This document shows, in pieces, positions 1-9,033 of a stretch of 64,000 bases of DNA. The stretch covers positions 1,477,501-1,541,500 of the forward strand of contig NZ_JACJUO010000002.1 of the NCBI RefSeq assembly GCF_014397025.1, given 5' to 3'. This stretch comes from Ochrobactrum sp. Marseille-Q0166 (GTDB lineage Bacteria > Pseudomonadota > Alphaproteobacteria > Rhizobiales > Rhizobiaceae). A model generated the notes under the pieces. That model made no database searches. It was not told the DNA's origin and saw nothing but the letters and a program-made list of their open reading frames with translations. The position numbers and the translations under genes were made by a program. Numbering within the stretch: position 1 is the stretch's first letter; the number at the start of each line of letters is the position of its first letter.

Positions 1-2
1 AC

Positions 3-1385
3 CCGGATTCGGAAGAAGAACCGAAAGAAGACCAGCAGATCACCAAGGTGAATGCCACTCTCGAATGGCCACGCACATCAAGTGCTGCAACGCTTCGCGG
101 CAGTGCGCTTTGGCGCGGTGAAAACACCCAGTTCAGCCTGACTGCAACGCAGGCCCTTCCATTGCTCGCAGGTGGTACCTCTGATGTGACCGCGAGCTTT
201 ACCTCCAACCCGCTCAACATCACTTTTGAAGGCAAAGCCAATATTTCCAATGATCGCTTCTTTGAAGGTACGTTGAGCGCCAAGACACCTTCATTGAGCA
301 ATTCGCTGCGTTGGCTTGCCTTGCCACCTGTAGCGGGCAGCACGGAAATCGGCGCCTTCTCGCTTAACTCCACCATCACCTCTACAACGCGTCGGTTGAA
401 ATTTGCCGATGTCGAAATGACAACGGATGAAAGCCCGGCCAAGGGTGTGATCGAGATCGGATTTGAGCAGGAAACGCCTGCCGTCACAGGAACACTTGCT
501 TTCGAGAAATTGAACTTGCGCCGCCTGTTTTCGATTTTTGTACCGCTGCCTGAAAATCAGCCTCGTTCGCCGAACGAACGGGATCAGAATGAAAACGACA
601 CCATCGATACAAGTTTCATCAACCGATCCGAGCTGGACTTACGGCTGTCGGCGCAGACGGCAACTGCTGGCCCCGTCTCCATGACAGGTGTGGCTGCGGC
701 CGTGCAGATCAGAGGCGGTCGCGCGATGTTCGATATCGGTGACGCCAAAGCTTTCAATGGCATTTTACAGGCCAATCTCCAAATCATCCGCGATTTGAAA
801 ACCGCCAGCGGAGAGTTGCGCTTTAATGCGTCGGACATCGATAGCTCACAGCTTTTTGCGGCTCTCGGTTTTGACAAACCTTTTATCAATGGCAAAGGCA
901 ATGTTTCGCTGTTCATGAAGGGGCCGGCCAACCGTTGGTCCGGCTTACTCAACAATGCGCAGGGCAATGTTTCGGTGCAGTTGAACAATGGCCAGATGCA
1001 GGGTTTCTCGGTGCAGGACTTTCTGACCAAGGCCCAAAGTCAGGGCTTCTTCGCTCTTGAGCGGCAGGACAATGTCTCGCTCGCGTTCAATCGCCTCGAC
1101 CTGAAAGCAAATCTCTCGGATGGCGTGGCATCGCTGGAAAATGCGACATTGGTAACGTCGGAAGGCACGCTCAACCTTGCTGGCATTGTGCCATTTGTGG
1201 ATCGCAGTCTGGCACTGAGTGGTGAAGTTATTTTCCCCGATAGTCAGCCCGAGCAGCAGCAAAGCACTGAAGGCCAGCAGACCCAGCCAGTTCCCGCCAA
1301 ACCGCCACTCCATTTCTTCGTTGGCGGCTCGTGGGATCGCCCCTTTATATCCCCATCATCGACAGGAAGCGGAACGGGGCAGTAA
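3..1385 (+). CDS. AsmA-family envelope protein, C-terminal part (5' end outside window)
   Basis: The reading frame is open through the left edge; the first visible residues are an acidic linker (PDSEEEPKEDQQ), so the GTG at 48 is internal and the start lies outside the window. AsmA-family proteins are anchored in the inner membrane by an N-terminal helix and project a beta-rich body into the periplasm, with roles in outer-membrane lipid homeostasis. The visible ~460 residues show the repetitive beta-type pattern and the family's C-terminal region (GKGNVSLFMKGPANRWSG, then NVSVQLNNGQMQGF), ending in a Gln/Pro-rich tail. It converges on potI with only 19 bp between stop codons and no clear terminator. 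Family call is good; the precise member is not resolved. Confidence 0.8.
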   Translation, partial: PDSEEEPKEDQQITKVNATLEWPRTSSAATLRGSALWRGENTQFSLTATQALPLLAGGTSDVTASFTSNPLNITFEGKANISNDRFFEGTLSAKTPSLSNSLRWLALPPVAGSTEIGAFSLNSTITSTTRRLKFADVEMTTDESPAKGVIEIGFEQETPAVTGTLAFEKLNLRRLFSIFVPLPENQPRSPNERDQNENDTIDTSFINRSELDLRLSAQTATAGPVSMTGVAAAVQIRGGRAMFDIGDAKAFNGILQANLQIIRDLKTASGELRFNASDIDSSQLFAALGFDKPFINGKGNVSLFMKGPANRWSGLLNNAQGNVSVQLNNGQMQGFSVQDFLTKAQSQGFFALERQDNVSLAFNRLDLKANLSDGVASLENATLVTSEGTLNLAGIVPFVDRSLALSGEVIFPDSQPEQQQSTEGQQTQPVPAKPPLHFFVGGSWDRPFISPSSTGSGTGQ

Positions 1386-1404
1386 GCCCCTCTCCTGATT
1401 ATCA

Positions 1405-2226
1405 TCATCCGATGCGGAATGCGGCCTGCTCATCACGGCGGCGCTGTACTTCGCGACGCTTGTTGACAACTGATGCGATGATAACACCCGTCGTCACCAA
1501 GGCGATCAGGATGGTACAAACCGCATTGATTTCCGGCGTCACACCGAGCCGCACCTGTGAGTAAATCTTCATCGGCAGAGTTGTTGCACCCGGACCGGAT
1601 GTGAAGCTCGCAATCACCAGATCGTCGAGAGAAAGGGTGAAGGCCAGCATCCAGCCAGAAACGACCGCTGGCAGGATCACCGGCAGCGTAATTTTCATAA
1701 AAGTGGTGACGGGTGGTGCTCCGAGATCCATCGCAGCTTCTTCCAGCGAACGATCAAAGCTCACGAGACGAGACTGCACAACGACTGCAACGAAGCACAT
1801 TGAAAATGTGATATGTGCCAGCGTGACCGTCCAGAAACCGCGGTCAAAATTCATCGCCACGAACAAAAGCAGCAACGAAAGACCGGTGATAACATCGGGC
1901 ATGACCAGCGGCGCATAGACCATGCCCGAAAATAGAATACGTCCGCGAAACCGCGTATAGCGGGTCAGTGCGAGCGCAGCCAGCGTACCAAGCACCGTTG
2001 CGATTGTGGCTGACAAAAGCCCGACGCGAATCGTCACCCATGCCGCATCCATCAGCGCCTGATTGCGGAACAGTTCCACATACCATTTGGTCGAGAAGCC
2101 CGCCCAGACAGTGACGAGACGGGATTCGTTGAATGAGTAGATGACCAGAAGAACAATCGGCAGGTAGAGAAACGCAAAGCCAAGCGCGACTGATGCGATA
2201 TTAAAACGGGACCAGTTGTTCTGCAT
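1405..2226 (-). CDS. potI: Putrescine ABC transporter permease PotI
   Basis: Inner-membrane permease, 273 aa, of a spermidine/putrescine-type importer; pairs with PotH to form the channel. Six hydrophobic segments are visible, the first at about residues 12-33. The coupling-loop region (EEAAMDLGAPPVTTFMKITLP) is the EAA motif that contacts the ATPase. The ATG follows the potH stop by a single base, so the two are translationally coupled. It is the last gene of potF-potG-potH-potI, the gene order of the E. coli putrescine system. Substrate is inferred from that order and from the PotF sequence; other polyamines are possible. Confidence 0.9.
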   Translation of the reverse strand: MQNNWSRFNIASVALGFAFLYLPIVLLVIYSFNESRLVTVWAGFSTKWYVELFRNQALMDAAWVTIRVGLLSATIATVLGTLAALALTRYTRFRGRILFSGMVYAPLVMPDVITGLSLLLLFVAMNFDRGFWTVTLAHITFSMCFVAVVVQSRLVSFDRSLEEAAMDLGAPPVTTFMKITLPVILPAVVSGWMLAFTLSLDDLVIASFTSGPGATTLPMKIYSQVRLGVTPEINAVCTILIALVTTGVIIASVVNKRREVQRRRDEQAAFRIG

Positions 2227-2227
2227 C

Positions 2228-3139
2228 TTATTTCCCCTTCTCCTGCTGGCGTGCCTGCACCTGCTGGAAAATCACTATCGGCACGATAAGCAGGAGCAGC
2301 AGCACCACTGCTACCGCTGAAGAAACCGGCCAGTCACGATTGGAGAAGAACTCGCTCCAGATGGTCTTGCCGATCATCAGCGTCTGAGAGCCGCCAAGAA
2401 GATCAGGGATCACGAACTCACCGACAGCCGGAATGAATACGAGGAAACAACCCGCCACAACACCTGCAAGTGACAATGGGAAGGTTATCTTCCAGAAAGC
2501 CGAAAATGCTGTGCAGCCGAGATCCTGCGCCGCCTCAATCAGAGAATAGTCCATTTTTTCCAGCGATGAATAAATCGGCAGAACCATAAACGGCAGATAG
2601 GAATAGACAATACCAATGAAGATCGCCGTTTCGGTGTTCAGAATGTTGAGTGGTGTATCGATAACATTGAGCCACATCAGAAACTGGTTGAGCAGGCCTT
2701 CGGGCTTGAGGATGCCGATCCACGCATAAACGCGGATAAGGAACGAAGTCCAAAACGGCAGAATGACCAGCATCAGTAATGTCGGGCGAAGACTCTGCGG
2801 CGCACGCGCCATCCCATAAGCCATTGGATAAGCAACCAGCAGCGTCAGAAACGTTGAGATTGCTGCAATCCGCACGCTCGAGAGATACGCCATATAATAA
2901 AGCGGATCATCCATCAGCCAGAGGTAATTATCAAAGGAGAGCTGCTTCACACGCTCCCATGCGAGACTGAAGCCCTGCGTCAGATCAATGACCGGCTGAT
3001 AAGGCGGGATCGCCATCGTGACTTCGGAAAGCGAAATCTTGAAAACGATGAAAAACGGAATCAGAAAGAAGATCAGCAGCCACAGATAAGGCACTGCGAT
3101 CACGAGGCGACTGGTTATGGAAGCGATCAGCTTTTGCAT
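2228..3139 (-). CDS. potH: Putrescine ABC transporter permease PotH
   Basis: Second permease of the polyamine importer, 303 aa, with about six membrane segments, the first near residues 15-36 (VPYLWLLIFFLIPFFIVFKI). The EAA loop is visible as EAAQDLGCTAFSAFWKITFP. The periplasmic stretch after the first helix is long, as usual in PotB/PotH. It starts 10 bp after the potG stop and ends one base before potI, so it belongs to one transcription unit. Confidence 0.9.
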   Translation of the reverse strand: MQKLIASITSRLVIAVPYLWLLIFFLIPFFIVFKISLSEVTMAIPPYQPVIDLTQGFSLAWERVKQLSFDNYLWLMDDPLYYMAYLSSVRIAAISTFLTLLVAYPMAYGMARAPQSLRPTLLMLVILPFWTSFLIRVYAWIGILKPEGLLNQFLMWLNVIDTPLNILNTETAIFIGIVYSYLPFMVLPIYSSLEKMDYSLIEAAQDLGCTAFSAFWKITFPLSLAGVVAGCFLVFIPAVGEFVIPDLLGGSQTLMIGKTIWSEFFSNRDWPVSSAVAVVLLLLLIVPIVIFQQVQARQQEKGK

Positions 3140-3149
3140 GTGCCTCCCC

Positions 3150-4295
3150 TCAGGCTTTCAGCACCAGACCGGCATCGGTATCAAACGAGACCCATACGCG
3201 CTCATCATATGTCAGCGGATTTTCCGTCTTGCGCACTGCATTCAGGCTTGCAGCCTTGATGGTGCGGCCATTGTCCAGGCGAACATGGAAAACCGTCATG
3301 TCGCCAAAGTAAGCAATGTCCCAAAGCTCCCCCTCAACCGCGTTGACGGAGGTTTCGTCAGGCTTTTCGCGGGTAATGCGTGTCTTTTCAGGACGCACCG
3401 CATACCATACCTTTTGACCCGGACTAAGCTGCTCACGGGTTTCGGTCTGAATGTTGAACCCGAATTTTTCGGTGGCGATTTCCGCCTCACCGTTCGAGGC
3501 CTTCACCACTTCGCCTTCGATGATGTTCACATTACCGATGAAGTCGGCCACGAATTTGGAGCCTGGCGCTTCATAGACTTCAGCAGGCGTTGCGACTTGC
3601 ATGATGCGACCCTTGTCCATGACGGCGATACGATCAGACATCGTCATGGCCTCTTCCTGGTCGTGGGTGACGACCATGAAGGTCAGACCAAGCTTGACCT
3701 GCAAATCCATCAGCTCGAACTGAGTTTCTTCGCGCAGCTTCTTGTCGAGCGCGCCCAGCGGTTCATCGAGCAGCAGAACTTTTGGGCGCTTGGCAACAGC
3801 ACGCGCCAAGGCCACACGCTGACGCTGGCCGCCCGAAAGCTGATGTGGCTTGCGCTTGCCATATTTCTCAAGCTTCACAAGCTTAAGCATTTCAGCAACC
3901 CGCGCATCGATTTCCGATTTCGCCATGCCGTCCTGCTTGAGACCAAACGCAATGTTGTTTTCAACTGTCATATGCGGGAACAGCGCATAGGATTGAAACA
4001 TCATATTGACCGGACGCTTATAGGGGGGAATGCCGCGCATATCCTGACCATCGAGCGTAATGCGACCCGATGTCGGCTCCTCAAACCCCGCCAACATGCG
4101 CATCAGAGTTGTCTTGCCGCAGCCGGAAGCACCCAGAAGCGAGAAAAACTCGCGATTGAACACATTGAGTGAAAGATCATCAACAGCAGTAAAATCGCCG
4201 AAAATCTTGGTCACATTTTCGAAAGAGATGAAAGGCTTCGCGGCCGGATCATTCCAGGGTGCGAATTTGCGGCGAAAGCTGCCAAAAGATTCCAT
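3150..4295 (-). CDS. potG: Putrescine ABC transporter ATP-binding protein PotG
   Basis: Cytoplasmic ATPase, 381 aa, energising putrescine uptake. Walker A is GASGCGKTT (residues 55-63), the Q-loop is MMFQSYALFPH, the ABC signature LSGGQRQR (153-160), Walker B VLLLDEPLGALD and the switch histidine VVTHDQEEA. A C-terminal TOBE-type regulatory domain follows (about 290-375), as in PotA/PotG and MalK-type ATPases. The N-terminal extension before the first strand of the ATPase fold (FISFENVTKIFGDFTAVDD) is typical of PotG. It lies 172 bp downstream of potF, with a hairpin between them. Confidence 0.92.
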   Translation of the reverse strand: MESFGSFRRKFAPWNDPAAKPFISFENVTKIFGDFTAVDDLSLNVFNREFFSLLGASGCGKTTLMRMLAGFEEPTSGRITLDGQDMRGIPPYKRPVNMMFQSYALFPHMTVENNIAFGLKQDGMAKSEIDARVAEMLKLVKLEKYGKRKPHQLSGGQRQRVALARAVAKRPKVLLLDEPLGALDKKLREETQFELMDLQVKLGLTFMVVTHDQEEAMTMSDRIAVMDKGRIMQVATPAEVYEAPGSKFVADFIGNVNIIEGEVVKASNGEAEIATEKFGFNIQTETREQLSPGQKVWYAVRPEKTRITREKPDETSVNAVEGELWDIAYFGDMTVFHVRLDNGRTIKAASLNAVRKTENPLTYDERVWVSFDTDAGLVLKA

Positions 4296-4373
4296 TCCGT
4301 TCCCCTATCGACTTATTAGGAACCTGCATTCACAGGCACAGCCTGCCACTAAAAGACTCTATCTGTAAGGCAT

Positions 4374-4408
4374 AGAGCGGCCCTCCTGTATGAACAGTGA
4401 GCCGCTCT
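4374..4408 (-). other. Hairpin between potF and potG
   Basis: Arms AGAGCGGC and GCCGCTCT pair perfectly (8 bp, 19-nt loop). On the minus strand the hairpin lies after potF and before potG and has no T-tract. Such structures between a binding-protein gene and the membrane genes often raise the amount of binding protein by protecting the upstream mRNA; that role is inference here. Confidence 0.45.
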
Positions 4409-4467
4409 TAACAATTTGACGGGATCCAACCCGATCAGACGTGCAAAGCCGTCTTATTATCCAACTG

Positions 4468-5571
4468 TTACTGACCTGTGACGATCTTGGTCCAAGCACG
4501 CGTAACATAACGCTGTGTCTTCTGATCATAAGGTGTTGGCACGAACAGCTTCTTCAACACCTCTTCGCTTGGATAGATTTCCGGATCATCGAGAATGTCT
4601 TTATCGATAAACTCCTGCGAAGCCTTGTTGCCATTCGCATAAAACACGAAATTTGATGCCTTGGCTGCAACTTCTGGGCGCATGATATAGTTCATGAATT
4701 CAAGTGCTTCAGGCACATGTTTTGCGTCAGCAGGGATTGCCATCTGATCAAACCACATCAGCGCACCTTCCTTCGGGATCGAATAACCGATCTCTACGCC
4801 CTGATTGGCCTTCTCGGCACGATCACGCGCCTGGAAGATGTCGCCTGAATAGCCAACGGCCATGCAGATATCGCCGTTTGCAAGGGCATTGATATATTCC
4901 GAGGAGTGGAACTTGCGGATATTGGGCCGAATTTTCAGATAAAGCTCCTGCGCCTTTTCCATATCTTCCGCCGATGGAGAATTCGGATCAAGACCAAGGT
5001 AGTTCAGTGCCGGACGCAGCATCTCGCTTGATGTATCCAGCAGATAAATACCACAATCTTTCAACTTTGCGGATATCTCAGGATTGTACAGCACATCCCA
5101 CGAGTCGATGGTATCGGTGCCAAGGATTTCTTTGATCTTGGCCTTGTTATAACCAATTCCGGTCGTGCCCCACATGTAGTTGATGGAATATTCGTTGCCC
5201 GGATCGTAGGTCGCTGCGCGGGTAGAAATTTCGTCCCACATATTCTTGAGGTTTGGCAGCTTGTCCTTGTCGAGTTTCAAAAACACACCAGCCGGGATCT
5301 GACGGCCAAGGAATTCACCCGATGGCACAACGAGATCATAGCCGCTGCCACCGGCAAGAAGCTTCGTTTCTAGAATTTCGTTGGAATCATAGACATCGTA
5401 AACGACCTTGATACCCGTTTCCTTGGTGAAGTCCTTCAGGATCGAATCGTCGATGTAATCCGACCAGTTATAGATGTTCACCACCCGCTCCTGAGCGCTT
5501 GCGGGAAATAAGGCGGCGCTTACAAGGCAGGACGCCATGGTTGTCGCCAGAAGAAAGGATTTCATCCTCAT
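4468..5571 (-). CDS. potF: Putrescine-binding periplasmic protein PotF
   Basis: Periplasmic solute-binding protein of the polyamine importer. The mature N-terminus (ERVVNIYNWSDYIDDSIL) and the later GSGYDLVVPSGEFLGRQI match the PotD/PotF family. A signal peptide runs MRMKSFLL... to ASA-QE. An upstream in-frame ATG at 5583 would add four residues (MEHA), but GGAG sits 6 nt before the ATG used here, so this start is preferred (367 aa). It is the first gene of the operon; the upstream 160 bp should hold the promoter. Binding-site residues such as the NYMWGTTGIGYN segment are intact. Confidence 0.92.
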   Translation of the reverse strand: MRMKSFLLATTMASCLVSAALFPASAQERVVNIYNWSDYIDDSILKDFTKETGIKVVYDVYDSNEILETKLLAGGSGYDLVVPSGEFLGRQIPAGVFLKLDKDKLPNLKNMWDEISTRAATYDPGNEYSINYMWGTTGIGYNKAKIKEILGTDTIDSWDVLYNPEISAKLKDCGIYLLDTSSEMLRPALNYLGLDPNSPSAEDMEKAQELYLKIRPNIRKFHSSEYINALANGDICMAVGYSGDIFQARDRAEKANQGVEIGYSIPKEGALMWFDQMAIPADAKHVPEALEFMNYIMRPEVAAKASNFVFYANGNKASQEFIDKDILDDPEIYPSEEVLKKLFVPTPYDQKTQRYVTRAWTKIVTGQ

Positions 5572-5732
5572 CGCGTGCTCCATTCTGCACCGTAATTTCC
5601 GGTACAGTTAAAGGGTGGGTAAACTATTTCAGCTACCACCTTTTTAGATTGTGCAGCATTCGTCAACCGGGTGATTTAAAGACGAACATAAAAAATTGTG
5701 TTGTGAACTCTCGCATGCAAAATATTGTGACT

Positions 5733-7139
5733 TCACTGGAAGTCGAAAGCAGACAACCCCGCCACCATTTCATCGAGCCCTAATGGACGCGTCAACGGCG
5801 GCTCCGCCCTTGTGATGCACCCCTGTCGTTCACAAAGCCGACAGACCGGACCGATTTCCGTGCGCGTGGTACAGTTTTCACCATAAATTGTCTCTGCTCC
5901 TGCATCGAGCGAACAGCCGAGAAGAATGGCAGTACGTCGCGGGCGTTCATTGAAAGCCCCCTGCGGCCCTTCAAGCGTTCGCGCAACTGTCAGAAAAGAG
6001 GAACCATCGGGCAATACGGCTGGCTCCACCAGCACCTGTCCCGTTTGCGTGAATGCCGCATAGACTGGCAGTTTGGGGCACTGCCCGCCAAATCGCGTTG
6101 GAAACCCTTCCGCTCCGACCATATGAAGACGATTTCCAGCATGGTCAATTTCCATCAGAAAGAATGGTAACGCAGAATTACCTTGTCGTTGAAGCGTCGT
6201 AAGGCGGTTCGCTGCCTGCTGAAATGATACCCCAAAGCGCGAACGCAACACGTCGACATCATAACGCACCCGCACGGCGGTATCGCGAAATTGCCGATAC
6301 GGCATCATCAGGGCCTGTGCCGCATAACGGGCCAGTTCAAAGCGCGCGATGCGCTTTGCTTCACTGGACGAGAGCTTCAGCCCTTCTATTTCAGCGCCGA
6401 TCATCACCTGCATACGGATAAGCGCCGCCTCCATCGCAATTTCCTGCAACTGATCAAAAAGCGACAATCGCTCCGATATAAACAGCCGCTGCGAATGCCG
6501 GTCATAACGCCTGCGCCAGTTGGGCATGGTCGCGACGGGCAGCGTACGCACAGTGATACCATGTTCGCGCCGCAGCCATTCTTTTAGAACACCCGATAAA
6601 TCACCTTCGGGTTTCAGCAAACCATGAAAGCTTTCCGCCTCCTCCTCGATACGCGGATAATGATTGGGGCGTCGCGCCATCACATCGCGCACTTCATCCA
6701 GCGGCAAATGCGTGGCGGAAAGCTGCGTATCTCTCCCCTCGTGCGAAAGCAGTTGCGACAGATCAGAAAGACGCTGCTGTTGTTCACGATAGGCGCGGTA
6801 AAGTTTGACGATACCATTGGCGGCGTTGGGTGCTGCCTCGCCAATTTCCACCAGTTCCTGATCGCCCGGCAATTCGCCAGTCAGCAGCGGATCGGAAAAC
6901 ACCTCCTTTAGCCCCGCAACAGTCGTGCCGCTTTCTGCCTGAAGGCTATCAAGATCAAGCTTATACACACTGGCAAGCTTTAACAGGAGTTGCACCGTCA
7001 GTGGACGCTGATTGCGCTCGATGAGATTGAGATAGGATGGCGAAATACCGAGCGCATCGGCCATCGATGTCTGCGTCAGACCTCGCTCGTTGCGGATGCG
7101 TCTGATACGTGGACCGGCAAATATCTTGCGTTCGCTCAT
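5733..7139 (-). CDS. XRE-family short-chain fatty acyl regulator (ScfR/RamB type)
   Basis: Transcription regulator of about 468 aa. An N-terminal Cro/C1-type HTH is visible at about residues 9-60 (RIRRIRNERGLTQTSMADALGISPSYLNLIER). A middle IrrE/ImmA-like region follows, then a cysteine-rich C-terminus (PVCRLCERQGC) diagnostic of the short-chain fatty acyl-CoA regulator family. RamB of actinobacteria, of this family, controls glyoxylate-cycle genes; here the gene is divergent from aceA, so control of aceA is a direct inference. An upstream in-frame ATG at 7160 exists, but GGGAG lies just before the ATG used here. Effector is unknown. Confidence 0.85.
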   Translation of the reverse strand: MSERKIFAGPRIRRIRNERGLTQTSMADALGISPSYLNLIERNQRPLTVQLLLKLASVYKLDLDSLQAESGTTVAGLKEVFSDPLLTGELPGDQELVEIGEAAPNAANGIVKLYRAYREQQQRLSDLSQLLSHEGRDTQLSATHLPLDEVRDVMARRPNHYPRIEEEAESFHGLLKPEGDLSGVLKEWLRREHGITVRTLPVATMPNWRRRYDRHSQRLFISERLSLFDQLQEIAMEAALIRMQVMIGAEIEGLKLSSSEAKRIARFELARYAAQALMMPYRQFRDTAVRVRYDVDVLRSRFGVSFQQAANRLTTLQRQGNSALPFFLMEIDHAGNRLHMVGAEGFPTRFGGQCPKLPVYAAFTQTGQVLVEPAVLPDGSSFLTVARTLEGPQGAFNERPRRTAILLGCSLDAGAETIYGENCTTRTEIGPVCRLCERQGCITRAEPPLTRPLGLDEMVAGLSAFDFQ

Positions 7140-7168
7140 CAGACTCTCCCAAGCTGGCAATGACGCAT

Positions 7169-7318
7169 TTTACAATTCATGACAAAATAACTGCAAAAAT
7201 CATCTTTGACAATATTTACAAATTTACAGATCGTATCAGTCAATTTTCAGACAGCGTTACCTCAATTATTTGGCGTTTTTTCTGCTTTTTCTGGCTGTCA
7301 AAACATTAGCATTGTAAA
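7169..7318. promoter_or_regulatory. Recurrent TTTACAA motifs in the scfR-like/aceA divergent promoter region
   Basis: TTTACAA occurs at 7169-7175 and 7215-7221, a near copy TTTACAG at 7223-7229, and the inverted form TTGTAAA at 7312-7318. The region is AT-rich and lies between two divergent genes. RamB-type regulators bind AT-rich sites containing TTGCAAA-like cores, so these repeats are candidate operators. This is inference from repetition and position only. Confidence 0.35.
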
Positions 7319-7387
7319 TCTAGTCACAGAAAGAGTGGCAGCAACCTGCTCTACAAAAACCTGATCCAAGTGTGAGGAGACACCGAA

Positions 7388-8677
7388 ATGACAGATTTTT
7401 ACAGCCTTATCCCTTCGGCACCAAAAGGCCGGTTTGACGGTATCCAGCGTGCCCATACAGCCGAAGATGTGAAAAGGCTGCGCGGTTCGGTGGAGATCAA
7501 GTATTCGCTGGCCGAGATGGGTGCAAACCGTCTGTGGAAGCTCATCCATGAAGAAGATTTCGTCAACGCGCTTGGTGCGCTTTCGGGCAATCAGGCCATG
7601 CAGATGGTTCGCGCCGGTCTGAAGGCGATTTACCTTTCCGGCTGGCAGGTCGCAGCAGACGCAAACACGGCTTCAGCAATGTATCCTGACCAGTCGCTTT
7701 ATCCTGCCAATGCCGCTCCCGAACTGGCAAAGCGCATCAACAAGACGTTGCAGCGTGCTGACCAGATTGAGACCGCAGAAGGCAAAGGCCTTTCAGTCGA
7801 TACGTGGTTTGCACCAATCGTTGCGGATGCGGAAGCAGGCTTCGGCGGACCGCTGAATGCATTTGAGATCATGAAGGCCTTTATCGAGGCAGGTGCTGCC
7901 GGCGTACACTATGAAGACCAGCTCGCATCTGAGAAGAAGTGCGGACATCTGGGCGGCAAGGTTCTGATCCCGACTGCTGCCCATATTCGCAACCTCAACG
8001 CGGCACGTTTGGCGGCGGACGTTATGGGAACGGCCACACTGGTTATAGCCCGTACAGATGCGGAAGCTGCGAAACTTCTGACCTCGGATATTGATGAGCG
8101 CGACCAGCCCTTCGTTGATTACGATGCTGGCCGTACGGCAGAAGGTTTCTATCAGGTGAAGAACGGTATTGAGCCATGTATCGCGCGTGCCATTGCCTAT
8201 GCGCCCTATTGCGATCTGATCTGGATGGAAACATCCAAACCCGATCTCGAACAGGCTCGTCGCTTTGCGGAAGCTGTACATAAGGTACATCCCGGCAAGA
8301 AGCTCGCTTACAACTGCTCGCCGTCGTTCAACTGGAAAAAGAACCTCGACGACGCAACAATCGCCAAGTTCCAGCGTGAGCTGGGTGCAATGGGCTATAA
8401 GTTCCAGTTCATTACACTTGCCGGTTTCCACCAGCTCAACTTTGGTATGTTCGAATTGGCGCGCGGCTACAAGGATCGTCAGATGGCAGCATATTCTGAG
8501 CTGCAACAGGCGGAATTTGCAGCCGAAGCCAACGGCTACACTGCGACCAAACACCAGCGCGAAGTCGGCACCGGCTATTTCGATGCAGTTTCGCTCGCAA
8601 TCACTGGCGGCCAGTCTTCAACTACTGCCATGAAGGAATCCACTGAAACAGCACAGTTCCGCCCGGCTGCGGAATAA
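7388..8677 (+). CDS. aceA: Isocitrate lyase
   Basis: Glyoxylate-cycle enzyme, 429 aa, splitting isocitrate to succinate and glyoxylate so that acetate or fatty acids can support growth. The catalytic loop KKCGH lies at residues 183-187 with C185 as the expected general acid/base. [15 protein letters not shown] and the Mg-binding region [10 protein letters not shown] are intact. Length matches the short (about 430 aa) bacterial form. The start has a strong GAGGAG site. Control by the adjacent divergent ScfR-like protein is likely. The beta-oxidation operon at 46-51 kb would supply acetyl-CoA to this pathway. Confidence 0.96.
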   Translation: MTDFYSLIPSAPKGRFDGIQRAHTAEDVKRLRGSVEIKYSLAEMGANRLWKLIHEEDFVNALGALSGNQAMQMVRAGLKAIYLSGWQVAADANTASAMYPDQSLYPANAAPELAKRINKTLQRADQIETAEGKGLSVDTWFAPIVADAEAGFGGPLNAFEIMKAFIEAGAAGVHYEDQLASEKKCGHLGGKVLIPTAAHIRNLNAARLAADVMGTATLVIARTDAEAAKLLTSDIDERDQPFVDYDAGRTAEGFYQVKNGIEPCIARAIAYAPYCDLIWMETSKPDLEQARRFAEAVHKVHPGKKLAYNCSPSFNWKKNLDDATIAKFQRELGAMGYKFQFITLAGFHQLNFGMFELARGYKDRQMAAYSELQQAEFAAEANGYTATKHQREVGTGYFDAVSLAITGGQSSTTAMKESTETAQFRPAAE

Positions 8678-8696
8678 CAATGAAGGGAACATAAAA

Positions 8697-8933
8697 ATGG
8701 CTTCGATTGCACGTGTTAAGGAAAGAGCAGAAGAGCAATCAACCTCAATGAGCACCGATCAGCAAAGCGCGATCCGTATGCTTGCCAATGACCTGCACCG
8801 TCTCAACCAATCGGTTATGAAAGCAGTTGAGGCCGGTGTTTCAGTAGAACTGGTTCGTTCAGCCCGGCATCATGGTGGAGAAGGCAACTGGGGCGACCTC
8901 CTGATCCCCGTCATCGTCACCCGTAATGCGTGA
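8697..8933 (+). CDS. Small conserved-looking protein downstream of aceA
   Basis: A 78-aa polar protein with no signal peptide or membrane helix. It starts 19 bp after aceA behind AAGGGAAC and is followed by a strong terminator, so it is co-transcribed with isocitrate lyase. The middle (about 25-55) is predicted helical by heptad-like spacing (IRMLANDLHRLNQSVMKAVEAG), and the end has a short GGEGNWGDLLIPVIV segment. I do not recognise a family with certainty. Its link to aceA suggests a role in glyoxylate metabolism or in controlling the enzyme; that is inference. Confidence 0.75.
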   Translation: MASIARVKERAEEQSTSMSTDQQSAIRMLANDLHRLNQSVMKAVEAGVSVELVRSARHHGGEGNWGDLLIPVIVTRNA

Positions 8934-9001
8934 CGTGAAAAAATAATAGATTATAACTTGATATACCAGCTCATTCATGTTGGACTGGCCCTACTGACCT
9001 C

Positions 9002-9033
9002 CCCGGCTGGCTCTGCCAGTCGGGTTCTTTTTT
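9002..9033 (+). terminator. Rho-independent terminator after aceA and the small gene
   Basis: Stem CCCGGCTGGC/GCCAGTCGGG (10 bp, one G-U pair) with a TCT loop, followed by TTCTTTTTT. The stop codon of the convergent bestrophin-like gene lies inside the T-tract. Confidence 0.9.

Noticed and set aside
3117..4172. Long open frame antisense to potG
   Set aside because: potG has every ABC motif; the opposite frame is a shadow produced by codon bias.
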